Assembly: GCA_964019425.1 (NCBI GenBank)
Contig: OZ025793.1
Coordinates: forward strand, 806,001 to 870,000
From: Flectonema sp. DT1601
Taxonomy: Eukaryota; Euglenozoa; Diplonemea; Diplonemida; Diplonemidae
Length of the DNA: 64,000 nt
Direction of reading: 5' to 3'
The notes under the pieces were generated by a model. That model was not told where the DNA came from. It saw nothing but the letters and a program-made list of their open reading frames with translations, and ran no database searches. The position numbers and the translations under genes are program-made. Below, piece after piece: positions 50,069-60,513 of this stretch. How positions within the stretch are numbered: position 1 is the stretch's first letter; each line of letters begins with the position of its first letter.

Positions 50069-51707
50069 TTACTGGCATTCATTTCCTGTGGAGCATCGCA
50101 TGCCTCCGATATCATCGGGTTCGAGAAAATCAGTTTTTCGTTGTCTGTTTTTATTGAGTTGTACTTTTAAAGGGGAATAGGTACGACAATATAGTGTAAA
50201 AACATACTTATTATGAATAGAACAAATAGTCGTAGAGCTCGGTACCTTACACTCGTCTGACGGGAGGCAAACCATTCGACCGCTTGCATCACGGTGAAGA
50301 GCTGCTTGGTGTCTCTTTTTCTTGTGAATAAAACAAAATCCTTGTCTACTCGCACCAGCTTGCCTAGGTCCTAAGATCTGTTGAAGGATATTGTTATTTA
50401 AACCAATACCTCCTAAGTTTCCTGCCATTCCCATCGTGTTGTTATTTTGAGAATAAGGAGAATAACGATTTCCTACTAAGGCGTCAAGCACCATACGAGT
50501 AGCGCTGTTATTGCTATTGTTGAAATCAGCACCCTGCTTACACCTTGCCTCAGGTAGACATTCCCATCTAGGTCCTGATATAGTCATCACCTGGTACAGT
50601 TGTGCGGCACCTCTTTGTTTACCATGAGCATGACATATTTCAGGTCCTTCAGGATGTATGATTGTGTGACCCGCCGCTGCCAAATCCTGCGATGAGAATC
50701 CCGGCTGTTGCCTCACTCCCTTACAAGGAGTGATACTTTTACATCTGTTTTTGTTTTGTTTTTTTTTGAGAGAGGTGCTTTTAATATCACACAATAACAT
50801 TATATTAAGGAGGGGTAATATGACACCGATTTGCAGAATCGGAATGAAGGCGTGTACTGGGATGTACAAAAGAGGGAGGACGGGGCGTTTCAGAGGTTGC
50901 TCTGGACGTTCTTGCAACCCACTTCCCTTATCACTGGCCCGAAGACGTACCCTGCTGGGGAACATACACCTCCAACACAACTGAGAGTGTAAACGCGATT
51001 TTTCGCGAAACGCGACAGGACAGTCTCTTGTCGGTCAAAGACAACGCGGTGCTGGACTACCGACACCTTTGCGAAGCGAAGGTGTCTACATGAGGAAGTC
51101 GAGGGAGACAGACAGTGGAGAAGATTGTGCGGAAGAATGCCACAGAGGCATCTTCTTCAACTATCACCCTGTTGTCGGAGAATGTTTGGGAGGTGCGTAG
51201 GACCCGAACGAGCGTAGTGCGATTGGAGGAGGGGCTTGTTGTTTGTGAGTGATCTCAATATCGGAGATTCAATCTACCATGCACCCATATTATCAAAGTG
51301 ATGTTATCAAAGTGATGATACATCAGGGTCACAGTATTCTAACTCATTTCACTGCCTTGCCAGCCTTTGCTATGATGGATAACTTTCGCCAATTTTACTC
51401 CGCTACCGTACCGCATTCTTAATCTCAAAAGGAACAACAATTCCTCCGACAATCTTAGCTGTCAGCGGCAGCGTAGTAAATGACTGCAAATAAATAAATA
51501 ATATCACTGGAGGCCATAGTTGAGCACCACGTGCCTATATTACCGTAACAGCTTTTTATATTAAGGGTAACTTGATACTATGATTAACTATAAGGGAGGT
51601 GAACAAAAGTGTATACGAAGTAATTCATACCTATATTCTCCAGTAGGTGTTTCTTCTAAGTTCGCCATGGTTCTGTTCTTGCCGTGCACACAACATGTGG
51701 CCGACAT
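50069..51707 (-). CDS. Four-repeat Cys/His protein, paralogue 1 (three exons)
   Basis: Exons 51707-51631, 50744-50208 and 50144-50069 give 229 residues; the introns (886 and 63 bp) are GT-AG. The protein has four repeats of the form C-x2-H-x3-R-x4-L-x(6-9)-C-x(4,5)-C: CCVHGKNR..., CHAHGKQR..., CFIHKKKR... and CSIHNKQR.... Three Cys and one His per repeat suggest one metal ion each. Basic residues after the His would suit nucleic-acid binding, which is inference. An Asn-rich linker (NNSNNSATR; NNNTMG) separates repeats 2 and 3. The exon 1 start (MSATCCVHG) is supported by alignment to the paralogue MADQMATCVTHNR. I do not recognise a named family. Intron 1 contains a plus-strand transposase relic. 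Confidence 0.85.
50896..51300 (+). mobile_element. MULE-type transposase relic with SWIM finger, inside intron 1
   Basis: The plus strand reads a frame with GTYTSNTTESVNAIF, the block near the end of Mutator-like transposase cores, then SENVWEVRRTRTSVV and a SWIM-like VVCE...FNLPCTHII. Two in-frame stops interrupt it; one TGA sits where the second Cys of the CxC pair is expected. Only the C-terminal part is present, with no terminal repeats seen. It is a dead fragment within a host intron, opposite to host transcription. Confidence 0.7.
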
Positions 51708-52397
51708 TTTGTTTTTTATATATAAAAAAAAATTTACTGAAGTGAAGAGAATATAGGCTAGAGGAGTACTTTAAAAAAAAAAAAAAAAAAAAAATGACGT
51801 TTATGAACTATGAGCTGCATAGAGGGGGTAAAGTGAACATTAAGAAGTAATCAACTGTTTTTAATTCTTTAAAAACACTGAGTGGCTAAGCGTAAAGACT
51901 AACTGGTTTTTAAACAGCGCCAGTGATCCCTCAAACTCTCTGGCGAACATTATGAAGTGTACACAAATAGCACTATTGGCGGATAGTTAAAATTTAAAAC
52001 AAAAAAATTCCTCAAATAAAACTGAAAAATCTGGTTTAGATCCGCCCGAACGTCTCGTAGTGTACAAATTGCATTTATCGGTGGGTTGACTCGTTATGTT
52101 TATATTTTATTTTTATTGTTTTCTTTCTGTTAGTTTGTTATCGCTTCTTTTATTATATTTCTTTTTTTTTTTTCTTTTGTTACCTCCGAATTTTAACGCG
52201 ACAAGAGACTCAGAAACTCGCTGTTTCACACAAAATCTCCTCCTCTCACTCACTGTCAGTTATGTGGCCATTACATGTCCCACCCTGATCATTCTGCCTT
52301 ATGTCTTCAACACAATTAGCTGAACGGTGCTAACGTAAGGTCAGCAAAGGTAAGACTGACACATTCAATGAAAAGAAGTCACAAATATAAAAACAAC
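51708..52397. other. Intergenic between the two Cys/His paralogues
   Basis: No gene is seen. An A run of about 22 lies at 51773-51794, followed by A/T-rich DNA. Confidence 0.45.
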
Positions 52398-53229
52398 TTA
52401 ACTCTTACATTGGTAGTTAGGTCCACATACAAGTAGGCCATTAGGACCAGCCACGAGGTAGGATATTTTACGGGTTCTGTTTATTATTGTTATTTTAGTT
52501 TATTTGTATTAAATAACGATAGTTGTCAAAAACATACTTATTGTGAGTAATACAAGTACCGAGCTCTGCTGCATTAGGTGCTGTACTCTTACACTGCGCA
52601 GATATAGTGCAGCGATAGGTTCCGTTGGGAAGCATTTCGAGAGCAGCAGCACTTCTTTTCTTCTGATGAACGATACAGAACAATTCTCTAGGGACGTTAA
52701 GTGGGACGCTGCCTGGACGTGCTGGTTGACCTGGCACGCGGTTTGGTTGTGGTCTAGGAGCAGTAGGCTGTTGAGCATAATTCTGTCGTGAAGCAGGATT
52801 ATAAGGAGAGTAACGAGTGCTGTAAGCGTCATGTGGATTCTGTCTCGCTTGGATATGACGAGGTGGTAGAGAAGCTGATCCCCCAACAGGAGCCCCCGCT
52901 AACCAGCATCTTGATTCCGGTAGACATTCCCACTGAGCACCTCTTGGAGTCATTACTTGACATAATTCATGTGGTTGTCTCATAGTTCCATGTGCGTGAC
53001 ATGCTTCATCTTTATCTGGATGAATTATAACTAAACCTTGAGCCTTCATTTCCGCTGTGCTGAGTCCTGTTTCTCTTCTGTTCTGACCCCACTGCTGACC
53101 AGCATTGTGTCCTGAAACCTTGCACTCTGAATCACTTCTACAAACATACCCACCATCTTCTCCCATCTCCAAGTTAGCCATCGTGCGTGACCGGTTGTGG
53201 GTCACACAGGTGGCCATTTGATCCGCCAT
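52398..53229 (-). CDS. Four-repeat Cys/His protein, paralogue 2 (two exons)
   Basis: Exons 53229-52538 and 52476-52398 give 256 residues; the 61 bp intron lies at exactly the same codon as the last intron of paralogue 1 (after HN, within Lys). Without splicing the last repeat would be lost; with it the repeat completes as CITHNKTRKISYL...CGPNYQCKS. The other repeats are CVTHNRSR, CHAHGTMR and CIVHQKKR, each followed by C-x5-C. A Pro/Gln-rich linker (TAPRPQPNRVPGQPARPG) sits between repeats 2 and 3. Residues around IIHPDKDEACHAHG are close to paralogue 1 (IIHPEGPEICHAHG). The two genes are adjacent and co-oriented, so they arose by tandem duplication. Function unknown. Confidence 0.88.
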
Positions 53230-53866
53230 GGTGATGTGCTGTGAAAAGAAGTTTTGTTTTCCTTTGCTTAATAAGTGATGAAAAGTTGCACTCGACGAGC
53301 TTTCAATATATTATCCGAGTACGTCACGTGTATGTCATCGTCTGTTAAATAAGATGAAATATTTACATAAACTACACGTCGTAGAATCAAAGCAGTCTGA
53401 CAGAAACAAAAAAGCAAACCAACTGAGTACCAGGTACCCGTGTGAAGTTAATTTGCAAGAGGGATTTAGTACTGCTGATGAGAGAAGTCAATCTCATAGT
53501 GTATTCGATATCAGGAAAGAAAACGAGTTTGTCAACCGGAAACCATCGTTCGCTCCTCAAAGGCATACATGCCTACAAAAGGGGAAAGAACTGGTCCAAA
53601 CCGTCTGCGGACAAGGCAAGGAAAAGTTAGATTGCAGCACAGCAATATAACTTCCGGTCAACAAGGACAAGATGAACATTAATATAACAAGATAGAGAGA
53701 CGCTTTACGAGAGTACGTATCCCAGTTTTAGAAAAAAAGGGAAAACCGCATGCGAACGGTGCATAAGTTTACAAGGTAAGACAAAATTTGTGAGCAAGAT
53801 AAAACAAAACGAATTCATTTATATACCTGGGTTGGGAAAGTCTTGCATATCAATTCCCTATTTAAG
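53230..53866. other. Intergenic upstream of paralogue 2
   Basis: This stretch is less A/T-rich than other gaps. A plus-strand open frame at 53354-53650 (98 residues) has no recognisable motif and is not called. Confidence 0.45.
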
Positions 53867-55387
53867 TTACAAGTGTTTCTTAAGAAAACTAGAAACTCTT
53901 GAATTGAACTCCTGCGGGTATCGATCGAATAGCCCACAATGAAAGGCATCCGGAGCCATCCAAAGCTCTTTGGGTTCTGAAGCGAGAGCGAATAATTCTT
54001 CAGAATGACAGTGAGGGACTACTTTGTCTCCACGACCGTGCATTAAGAGAATCGGTTGACGAAGACCAGACACCACGTGAATAGCTTCCTTAGAAGTAAT
54101 GCCAATCCTGGCTTTTAACATCGCGGATGCCACGGCACCAAAAACAGCAGCAAATAGCCGAAGGGAAAACGATGAACCAATGTAGGTGTTTACGTTGTTT
54201 TCGAGGTGAAACTGTTGAAGTGCAGTTGCGTGAGTAACTGGGTTTTCAGAAACAACTAAATCGATGTTGTCGGAATGAGCAGCGGCAATGATGACGGCAC
54301 TTCCTCCGACAGAAGTTCCGATTACCACAACCATTGACATCCCGCGGTTTGCCTTCGCCCAAGCAGCAGCGCTTTCAACGTCTCTGGACTCAGTTATCCC
54401 GTAGTGAAATCCTATACCACTTCCATCAGATGCTCCATGTTCTCGTAAGTCAAATAGAAGAGCGCTGTACTCCCCATCGTTACGCAAGGTTTTTAAGTGT
54501 CGTAACCAAGCTCTTCGATCTCTACCACCACCATGAACAAATATCAAACACTTATCAGTCGTTCCTTGAATCCACCATCCTCGTATGGTATATCGACCTG
54601 ACTTAAACTCTACATCTTCGTAAGTCAAATCGTGATCATATTTAGGGTTCGTGTATATCCCTTGCCAGTACTCAGGTAGTCCTTGTTGGGTAAGTGGCTT
54701 TCCAGGTGCTGGTTGGTACCACGGAGGTCTTACTGATAACTCTGATACCAGGTAGGCAGCAATAAAGACAAACCAAACAGCAGTCAGAATGGCAAACATA
54801 AATAAAAACCATGATCCTTGCATAGCAACTAGAAGTACAAAAGGTACTGATGACAAAACGCAAAGCTTCTTAACAACTGAATGAGAGACGACATCACCTG
54901 TTTCCATGGAACCACCATCGAAAGTTCGCTCTTTTTCAGCGAACTTCTCGCTGTCGACGGCGCCATGTTTTTTAAGAAAGTTAACGAGTTCGATATCATC
55001 ATTCGCAAGAGCTTCATATAATGCTGTTTTACCTGAGTAGTCTTGAGCGTTTATTTTACCACCTGCTGAACTCAGGTGCTCTACGACAGAGAGGTGTCCG
55101 TTTTTACTTGCGTGGTGCATTGCTGTTCTGCCTTCTAAGTCAGCGTATTCGATATCAGATTTCTTATTTTTAAGTAGAGATTTTAGTTTGTGGATGTCTC
55201 CTCGTTTAGCTGCGGCAACGAGTTGCATTCCACACATGTCTTCGTCCATGGTTACTCTTTGCCTCAGTCGACCAATTGCACCATCTTCTGAAAATGAAAA
55301 AGTTCTCCGGAAGAGACTTCCGTCCATGAGACTTCGCCGTTCACTGCGACCTCGAAATGCTTGTGATGGCTGCATGTTGTTTAGCAA
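53867..55387 (-). CDS. Ankyrin-TM-alpha/beta hydrolase fusion protein
   Basis: This 506-residue protein has an N-terminal segment, three ankyrin-type repeats (about 52-145; e.g. EGRTAMHHASKNGHLSVVEHL), a 40-residue hydrophobic stretch (about 175-214), enough for one or two membrane helices, and a serine alpha/beta hydrolase domain (about 245-506). The hydrolase has HGGG (285-288, oxyanion region), nucleophile Ser359 in GTSVGG, Asp454 (HGRGDKVVP) and His483 (DAFHCGL). The fold resembles ABHD-type or bacterial-like serine hydrolases; the substrate is unknown. With the ankyrins on one side of the membrane anchor the enzyme is probably tethered to an internal membrane. It is single-exon and all triad residues are present. 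I know no named protein with this order. Confidence 0.88.
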   Translation of the reverse strand: MLNNMQPSQAFRGRSERRSLMDGSLFRRTFSFSEDGAIGRLRQRVTMDEDMCGMQLVAAAKRGDIHKLKSLLKNKKSDIEYADLEGRTAMHHASKNGHLSVVEHLSSAGGKINAQDYSGKTALYEALANDDIELVNFLKKHGAVDSEKFAEKERTFDGGSMETGDVVSHSVVKKLCVLSSVPFVLLVAMQGSWFLFMFAILTAVWFVFIAAYLVSELSVRPPWYQPAPGKPLTQQGLPEYWQGIYTNPKYDHDLTYEDVEFKSGRYTIRGWWIQGTTDKCLIFVHGGGRDRRAWLRHLKTLRNDGEYSALLFDLREHGASDGSGIGFHYGITESRDVESAAAWAKANRGMSMVVVIGTSVGGSAVIIAAAHSDNIDLVVSENPVTHATALQQFHLENNVNTYIGSSFSLRLFAAVFGAVASAMLKARIGITSKEAIHVVSGLRQPILLMHGRGDKVVPHCHSEELFALASEPKELWMAPDAFHCGLFDRYPQEFNSRVSSFLKKHL

Positions 55388-56031
55388 AAATCTGGAGAGA
55401 AATATTTATTTAAAGTAAAAAAAAAGGTTTCAAGGAAATTAATCAATATAAGCAGTGCAGTGAAGCATCCAACAAAGGGGTTCCCTATATCTCTCATCCT
55501 CAGGCTGCTCGACTATACCACTCATATCTTAAGTGAACTGATTTAAGAACATAGTCGCTGAGAGTGAGGAATGGCTCTCCCACTAATGTAATTGTTGTTT
55601 TTATTTGATTCACTCGGGTTATGTGTGTATAGACCGATAACTCACTCCCCTCACATGCTCCGTATTCGGAAAAGCCTTGAAGAAATATCTGACATCACAC
55701 ACTACTACTACCACTGATGATTAATTCCAAACATAACAAAGAACTTGAATTGTTGTTTTCTATTTCTGTTTCATATGTTATTCTTTTTTTTTTTTTTTTT
55801 TTACTGATTCATGGTTGTAGCGGCGTACGGGCTCTCTACTTTGACAGCTGAGATTGCAAAATAAATATAGACTGGTGGTGAGTTCACCAAGGATATTTTA
55901 GGCTATTTTTTTTTTTTTTTTTTTTTTTTATTTGGTGGAGGGATTTCTCCACAATTTCCTATCATTTCATTCGTATGGGATTTAAGTCATATTCTATCTA
56001 GTCAAGCTTTAACAACGGGGGTTAGTTTGGT

Positions 56032-56078
<47 letters not shown>

Positions 56079-56152
56079 TATTGTTTCTATGGGTACTTTT
56101 AGATCATTCCAAGACTATATTTTCTTATGGGGCGCTACAACCATGATGTGTC

Positions 56153-56183
<31 letters not shown>

Positions 56184-57321
56184 CATGCTCTTAAAAGAGT
56201 CTGACTTACAAATGCTATTTAGCCAAAGGCGAAATTTGAATCACAATAAAATAAGGGAGACTACCGAAACAAACAATAAAAAAAAAAATGAAAAGAAAAG
56301 AAAATAAAATTCAGTTTAAGTAATATGAGTTACTACTCACATTATTTAAACACATAAGAAACTTTGATTGAAAAACCAGAAAAACTAAATCTTGAAATCC
56401 ATCAAACAATCTAAAGCCAATCTCCCTTAAAACGAGCAGTAGAAATAATTACTTCAGAAAAAACGGATTTTTATCCCCCCCGTGATAGTAAAGTGAATTT
56501 TTTTTTTTTTTTTGCGATTTTTGAGTTCGTACCCCACAATAGAACAAAGTGAAGCACCCAGCACAGGAGTCAAAAAAAAAAAAAAAAAAAAAAAACTCTA
56601 ACAAAATAATAGTTTGGAATTAAAAAAAACGGGAAAAAAAAAGTTGGATAATGGGACTTTGATGCAAATTATGCTTTCTCTGTTTATTTGAACGAAATAA
56701 ATAAATATTATTTATCCAAAAGCCCGTATAGCTGTCAGTGAGTCACACAATGTCAATGACAACTACCAATTGATTTTAGGGAACACCATATTCACTTCAA
56801 CAGAAAAAATTTTGGCACAAAAAAAAAAAAAAATAATAATAATAATAATAATTACCACAGCATCACACTATGTGTATCTCTAAAGACAAACAAACAGCTG
56901 GGTAAGGTAATAAGATGTTACTATTTCTAACTTTTGAATAGATTTTTTTTTTTTTTTAAAAAAAAACGCCCATTCACGAATCCTAGATATGAAACGTGAT
57001 AAACTAAGAGGCAAGAAGACTCAGACAACAACAGTCAGAGATGCATACAAACAAAAAAAAAAAAAAAAAAAAAAACAGAACAATTTTAATGACTGACGAG
57101 CACAAGACCCTTCGGGTTTGCTTGCATAGCATTTTAAAAGAAAAAAATAAGAGGACACCGCCAGGAGTCTTAGGGTCTGACTACAACAATTGTATTATGG
57201 ATACTAGACCAGGGTCATCAACTCGAATACCTTACACAAGATATCAACAGAACTTAATGATCAAGAAACACAATCAACATCACCTGTTCCTCTGATGAGG
57301 AATTCCATCTCACAAACGGAT
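55388..57321. other. Long intergenic stretch (1.9 kb) with many homopolymer runs
   Basis: This is the largest gap in the single-copy part. It holds at least eight A or T runs of 15 or more, including a 43-base A run at about 56034-56076. There is no coding frame with protein-like content, no tRNA-like B box and no inverted-repeat element that I could see. Confidence 0.55.
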
Positions 57322-58941
57322 CTAATCAATTTCTATCACATCCTCAGACGCAGGCTGTGGCTGTGGCGATTGTCGCCTTTCAGCCTGCAGTTTAGCAGCC
57401 ATTTCATTAACATTCTTGGGGGGTTTGGGAAAGGAGGCAGCTTCCGCAGAGCTGATAATAGGCATATAATATCCAGTAGGACCCTTATAGTTTCCTAGTG
57501 TGTTTCCACTCTTACCGTTGGGCCCACTTCTGTTGCCGTTGGGTCCACTTCTGTAGCCGTTGGATCCGTTTCTGTTGCCGTTGGATCCGTTTTTGTTGTT
57601 ATTAAAACCACCGCTGTTGAAGCTCCCCTTCCTGTTCCGGTCGTGGTAGTGGTTGCTGTTGTTTTTGTTAGTGGCGGTGTTGTTGTTGTTGGTGTTGTCG
57701 TTATTATTGTTGTCGGTGTCGGTGTCGTTGTATTTCTTCATATAATTACCATTGTTAAATCCACTACCCCCCATCTTTCCTTTCATATTTTTCTTTATGT
57801 CACCCAACTGTCTTCCTACAGACAGTTGAGAGGAGAAGTCAAGTTCTAATCCAACGTGAGTTTCTCTACATTTAACTGGATTCTTAACTCGTCCCTTTTT
57901 AGCGTTCAGACGGGATCGAAGTTGTGTAAAGAATTGTCTGTCATGACCTCCGTAGTCATTTCTATTTCTACGAAGCTCATCAATATCGTAACTAAGAAAT
58001 CTAGTGAAGGAGAAACCTTCTGTTGTAAGATCTCTGTGAAGCTCATCAAAATCATTGTCACCACTTATGAGTGTTATCGGAGTACTGGTTGGTATCTTGG
58101 CATCCTTGCCTATACACAAATCCATTACCCACCACATTAGTAGGGTGTCAGAGGCGTTACTAGTACCACCTTCTGCACAACCACATTTTATCCTCTTCAT
58201 GTCGTACATTCGCTGTAAAACGTGACCTCGTAGATTGTCAGAAAAACGAGTCCTAGAAAACAGCTGTCCCCAACAACAGATAACAAAACAGTTGGGTGGG
58301 ATTACAACAGATTGACAAGACTGCTCCATTCTGGCAGCACCAGCGAAGAAATCAGGAATATTCTCTATATCAAGAAGAAGGAGGTGAGACGCATTTTCGA
58401 TTCCTTCCCATTCACTACCTAATAGAAACTCACAAGTAGGAGAGAATGAAGGACCAGCAGACTGAGGAGATGGAATTGGATACTGCTGAAGCAGAGCAGC
58501 GTACTCAGGTTGAGGAGAAGATCCCTCAGAATTAGAGATAGCGGTCAGGATTTCGATTCCAAGACTTTCATCATCAGAATCTGTGTCGGCGGCGGCGGCG
58601 GTGGTGGTGGTGGTGGTGGTGACGTATTCTTCTTCGGCAATCTTAAGGCGCTTCTCCGGAAGAGGACTGGAACGAGAAATTAATGCTTTTCCGTATCCAG
58701 GGTTTGGAGGTGAAGGGCTTGGGGGTGAATTAGAATCGATTGCTGTCGTAGTTTTCATGTTTGCATTGTCCCAATCAATAGTTTCAGTAGTACGTGTGTT
58801 CCTTACTAACTCTTGAATACACCATCTAACATCATGAGAAGTTAATGCTGTTTGTGCAGCATCTCCCCCAACACATTCCTTCAAAGCATCAAACAAGGCC
58901 TCAACTCTTTCTCTTTGGTTCCTCGGAAATTTTCGTCTCAT
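57322..58941 (-). CDS. NYN-domain (PIN-like) putative RNase with low-complexity tail
   Basis: This 539-residue protein has an N-terminal helical segment (about 1-60), a Ser/Pro/Thr-rich region and a NYN domain at about 183-325. Acidic residues expected at the active site are Asp191 (LLLDIENIP), Asp265 (SNASDTLLMWWV) and Asp295/Asp297 (LISGDNDFDEL). The order matches the LabA/MARF1-type NYN fold, metal-dependent ribonucleases. The C-terminal ~150 residues are Asn/Gly/Arg-rich (GSNGNRNGSNGYRSGPNGN), like RGG-type RNA-binding or condensate-forming tails. An RNA-decay role is inferred from the fold. It is single-exon; a GTT-rich array at about 57590-57720 encodes the Asn runs. Confidence 0.87.
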   Translation of the reverse strand: MRRKFPRNQRERVEALFDALKECVGGDAAQTALTSHDVRWCIQELVRNTRTTETIDWDNANMKTTTAIDSNSPPSPSPPNPGYGKALISRSSPLPEKRLKIAEEEYVTTTTTTTAAAADTDSDDESLGIEILTAISNSEGSSPQPEYAALLQQYPIPSPQSAGPSFSPTCEFLLGSEWEGIENASHLLLLDIENIPDFFAGAARMEQSCQSVVIPPNCFVICCWGQLFSRTRFSDNLRGHVLQRMYDMKRIKCGCAEGGTSNASDTLLMWWVMDLCIGKDAKIPTSTPITLISGDNDFDELHRDLTTEGFSFTRFLSYDIDELRRNRNDYGGHDRQFFTQLRSRLNAKKGRVKNPVKCRETHVGLELDFSSQLSVGRQLGDIKKNMKGKMGGSGFNNGNYMKKYNDTDTDNNNNDNTNNNNTATNKNNSNHYHDRNRKGSFNSGGFNNNKNGSNGNRNGSNGYRSGPNGNRSGPNGKSGNTLGNYKGPTGYYMPIISSAEAASFPKPPKNVNEMAAKLQAERRQSPQPQPASEDVIEID

Positions 58942-59567
58942 GTTGTTTTTTTTTTTTTTTTAGTGATCTGGTTCGTGACGGTTTGTACCGCGGAGCACGA
59001 CCTGAAAAAGATTTCTACTGAATTGGTTTTTTTCTATTTTGTGAATTCACCTTTCCTTTTTTTTTTTTTTTTTTGGTTTAGTAATTTTTAATCCAATTTG
59101 AAATTCAAATATGAAAATAAACATCTATCGAACAACTACTACCGCAGATATCCGGGAAAAGTTTTTTTTTTTTTTTTTTTTGAAAGATGTCACCAGCTAA
59201 ACGAAGAAAACAACTCACTCTACAATACATCTGAATCTCAATCAGAAGAGATGCTCTGTTCGAATAAGTTGAAACAACGTTTTAGTAGTGGTCAGAAATA
59301 GCAGGGAAAAAAGAAAGAGCTTGCTGCAACCCTCGGCACGACTAACTAAGTGAAAGTATGCAAATTAATGCACTCAAAGAACCTTTTCTTTTTTTTTCAA
59401 CGTTAGTCGGTCTGCTACCTAGGAGGGGTAACTCGATTGGGGGAGGAGGCCATTTTATTATTTTATTTCTGACTAAAAGGAAATTAATCATCTACAGTCA
59501 AAGGAGGTTCTCATTCTTCGTCAAAGTAATTATTTTCAAGTGTCATCACCACCAGGAACTTGATTGT
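58942..59567. other. Intergenic with T runs
   Basis: T runs lie near 58948, 59057 and 59163. No gene is seen before the rRNA fragment. Confidence 0.45.
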
Positions 59568-59905
59568 CTATTGCGGTGCCGACGTGCAAATCGCTCGTCA
59601 AAGCTGGGTATAGGGGCGAAAGACCCATCGAACCATCTAGTAGCTGGTTCACTCCGAAGTTTCCCTCAGGATAGCTGGAACCATAAAAGGAGTTACGCCA
59701 GGTAAAGCGAATGATTGGAGGCATTGGGGATATCGTTTCCTCGACCTATTCTCAAACTTTAAATGGGCGTGAACGCGGGGTTGCTCAATTGAACCCCGAC
59801 GAAGAATCCTGGTTCCAAGTGGGCCACTTCTGGTAAGCAGGACTGGCGACGCGGGATGAACCGAGAGCTGACCGAGTAGTCGCTCAGATCAACAAATGGT
59901 GTCTC
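59568..59905 (+). rRNA. LSU (28S) rRNA fragment, dispersed
   Basis: The plus strand reads the conserved LSU region from GACGTGCAAATCGCTCGTC through GGGTATAGGGGCGAAAGAC, TCTAGTAGCTGGTT, GGTAAAGCGAATGATT, CCTATTCTCAAACTTTAAAT, GTGGGCCACTT and GGGATGAACCGA to about CAACAAATGGTGTCTCG. That is roughly one tenth of an LSU gene, with no SSU, 5.8S or other LSU parts on either side. The first 165 bases equal the fragment at 3437-3600. It could be a pseudogene or a separately encoded piece of a fragmented rRNA; the sequence alone does not decide. Confidence 0.88.
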
Positions 59906-60288
59906 GTATCGATAATCGTAAAGGTAACATGTCGAAAAGATTTCAAAGTATATCAAAGAATACACACCGCAAGTAAAATATTTCTTACATCAGAAATCAC
60001 CACTTGACACACATTCTACTGAAGCAGAAAGATGTGCAACGACAAATCGAACGTAACTACTTCAGAACACATCGTCACACCTCACTCGGACTCACATTAA
60101 TTAAATCTGTTTTATTAAATAATTTATACATCTGAGCGAACTACTTATTTCACTTTGTGGGATTCGTGATGGCGGAATTGACATCGAGAAAGAAAGAAAG
60201 AAAGTCAGCTGCTAGAAAATAAGAAATGAGATGAGAGATGGTATTATTATTACTATTTATTATTGTTTTTTTCTTATTTCCCTTCTCG
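59906..60288. other. Intergenic after the rRNA fragment
   Basis: No rRNA continuation or gene is recognised. Confidence 0.45.
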
Positions 60289-60513
60289 CTAGTCAATAAT
60301 AATAATATTTGGGTTGTCTGATTTGGGTCTTGTAACCTGCTGCTGGTTGCTGATACTATCTAACCACAGTACCTCAGATAATAAATACGCATGACCAGCG
60401 GTGAGATCTTTATTTAAACTTTCCAACACGACTGTCTGCCTCAGAAGATGGTCGCGAGTGTCGATGTGACGACGTAGTTTCTCAACACACTCTTTGAAGA
60501 ACGAATCTGACAT
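60289..60513 (-). CDS. Small uncharacterised helical protein (74 residues)
   Basis: I do not recognise it. The product looks like one or two amphipathic helices (FFKECVEKLRRHIDTRDHLL; LNKDLTAGHAYLLSEVLWL) followed by a short tail. It could be a small subunit of a larger complex. The start codon is preceded on the coding strand by a T-rich stretch and CAG (ATATCTCTCACACCAACAA context), as in other genes here. The size is small enough that chance cannot be excluded, but its composition is protein-like. Confidence 0.5.
   Translation of the reverse strand: MSDSFFKECVEKLRRHIDTRDHLLRQTVVLESLNKDLTAGHAYLLSEVLWLDSISNQQQVTRPKSDNPNIIIID

Noticed and set aside
53354-53650. Plus-strand 98-codon open frame
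   Set aside because: It has no recognisable motif, lies opposite to all host genes, and is of a length that occurs by chance in this less A/T-rich gap.
57041-57295. Plus-strand 84-codon open frame next to the NYN gene
   Set aside because: It begins with a poly-Lys run from a poly(A) tract and lies in the 3' flank of a minus-strand gene.
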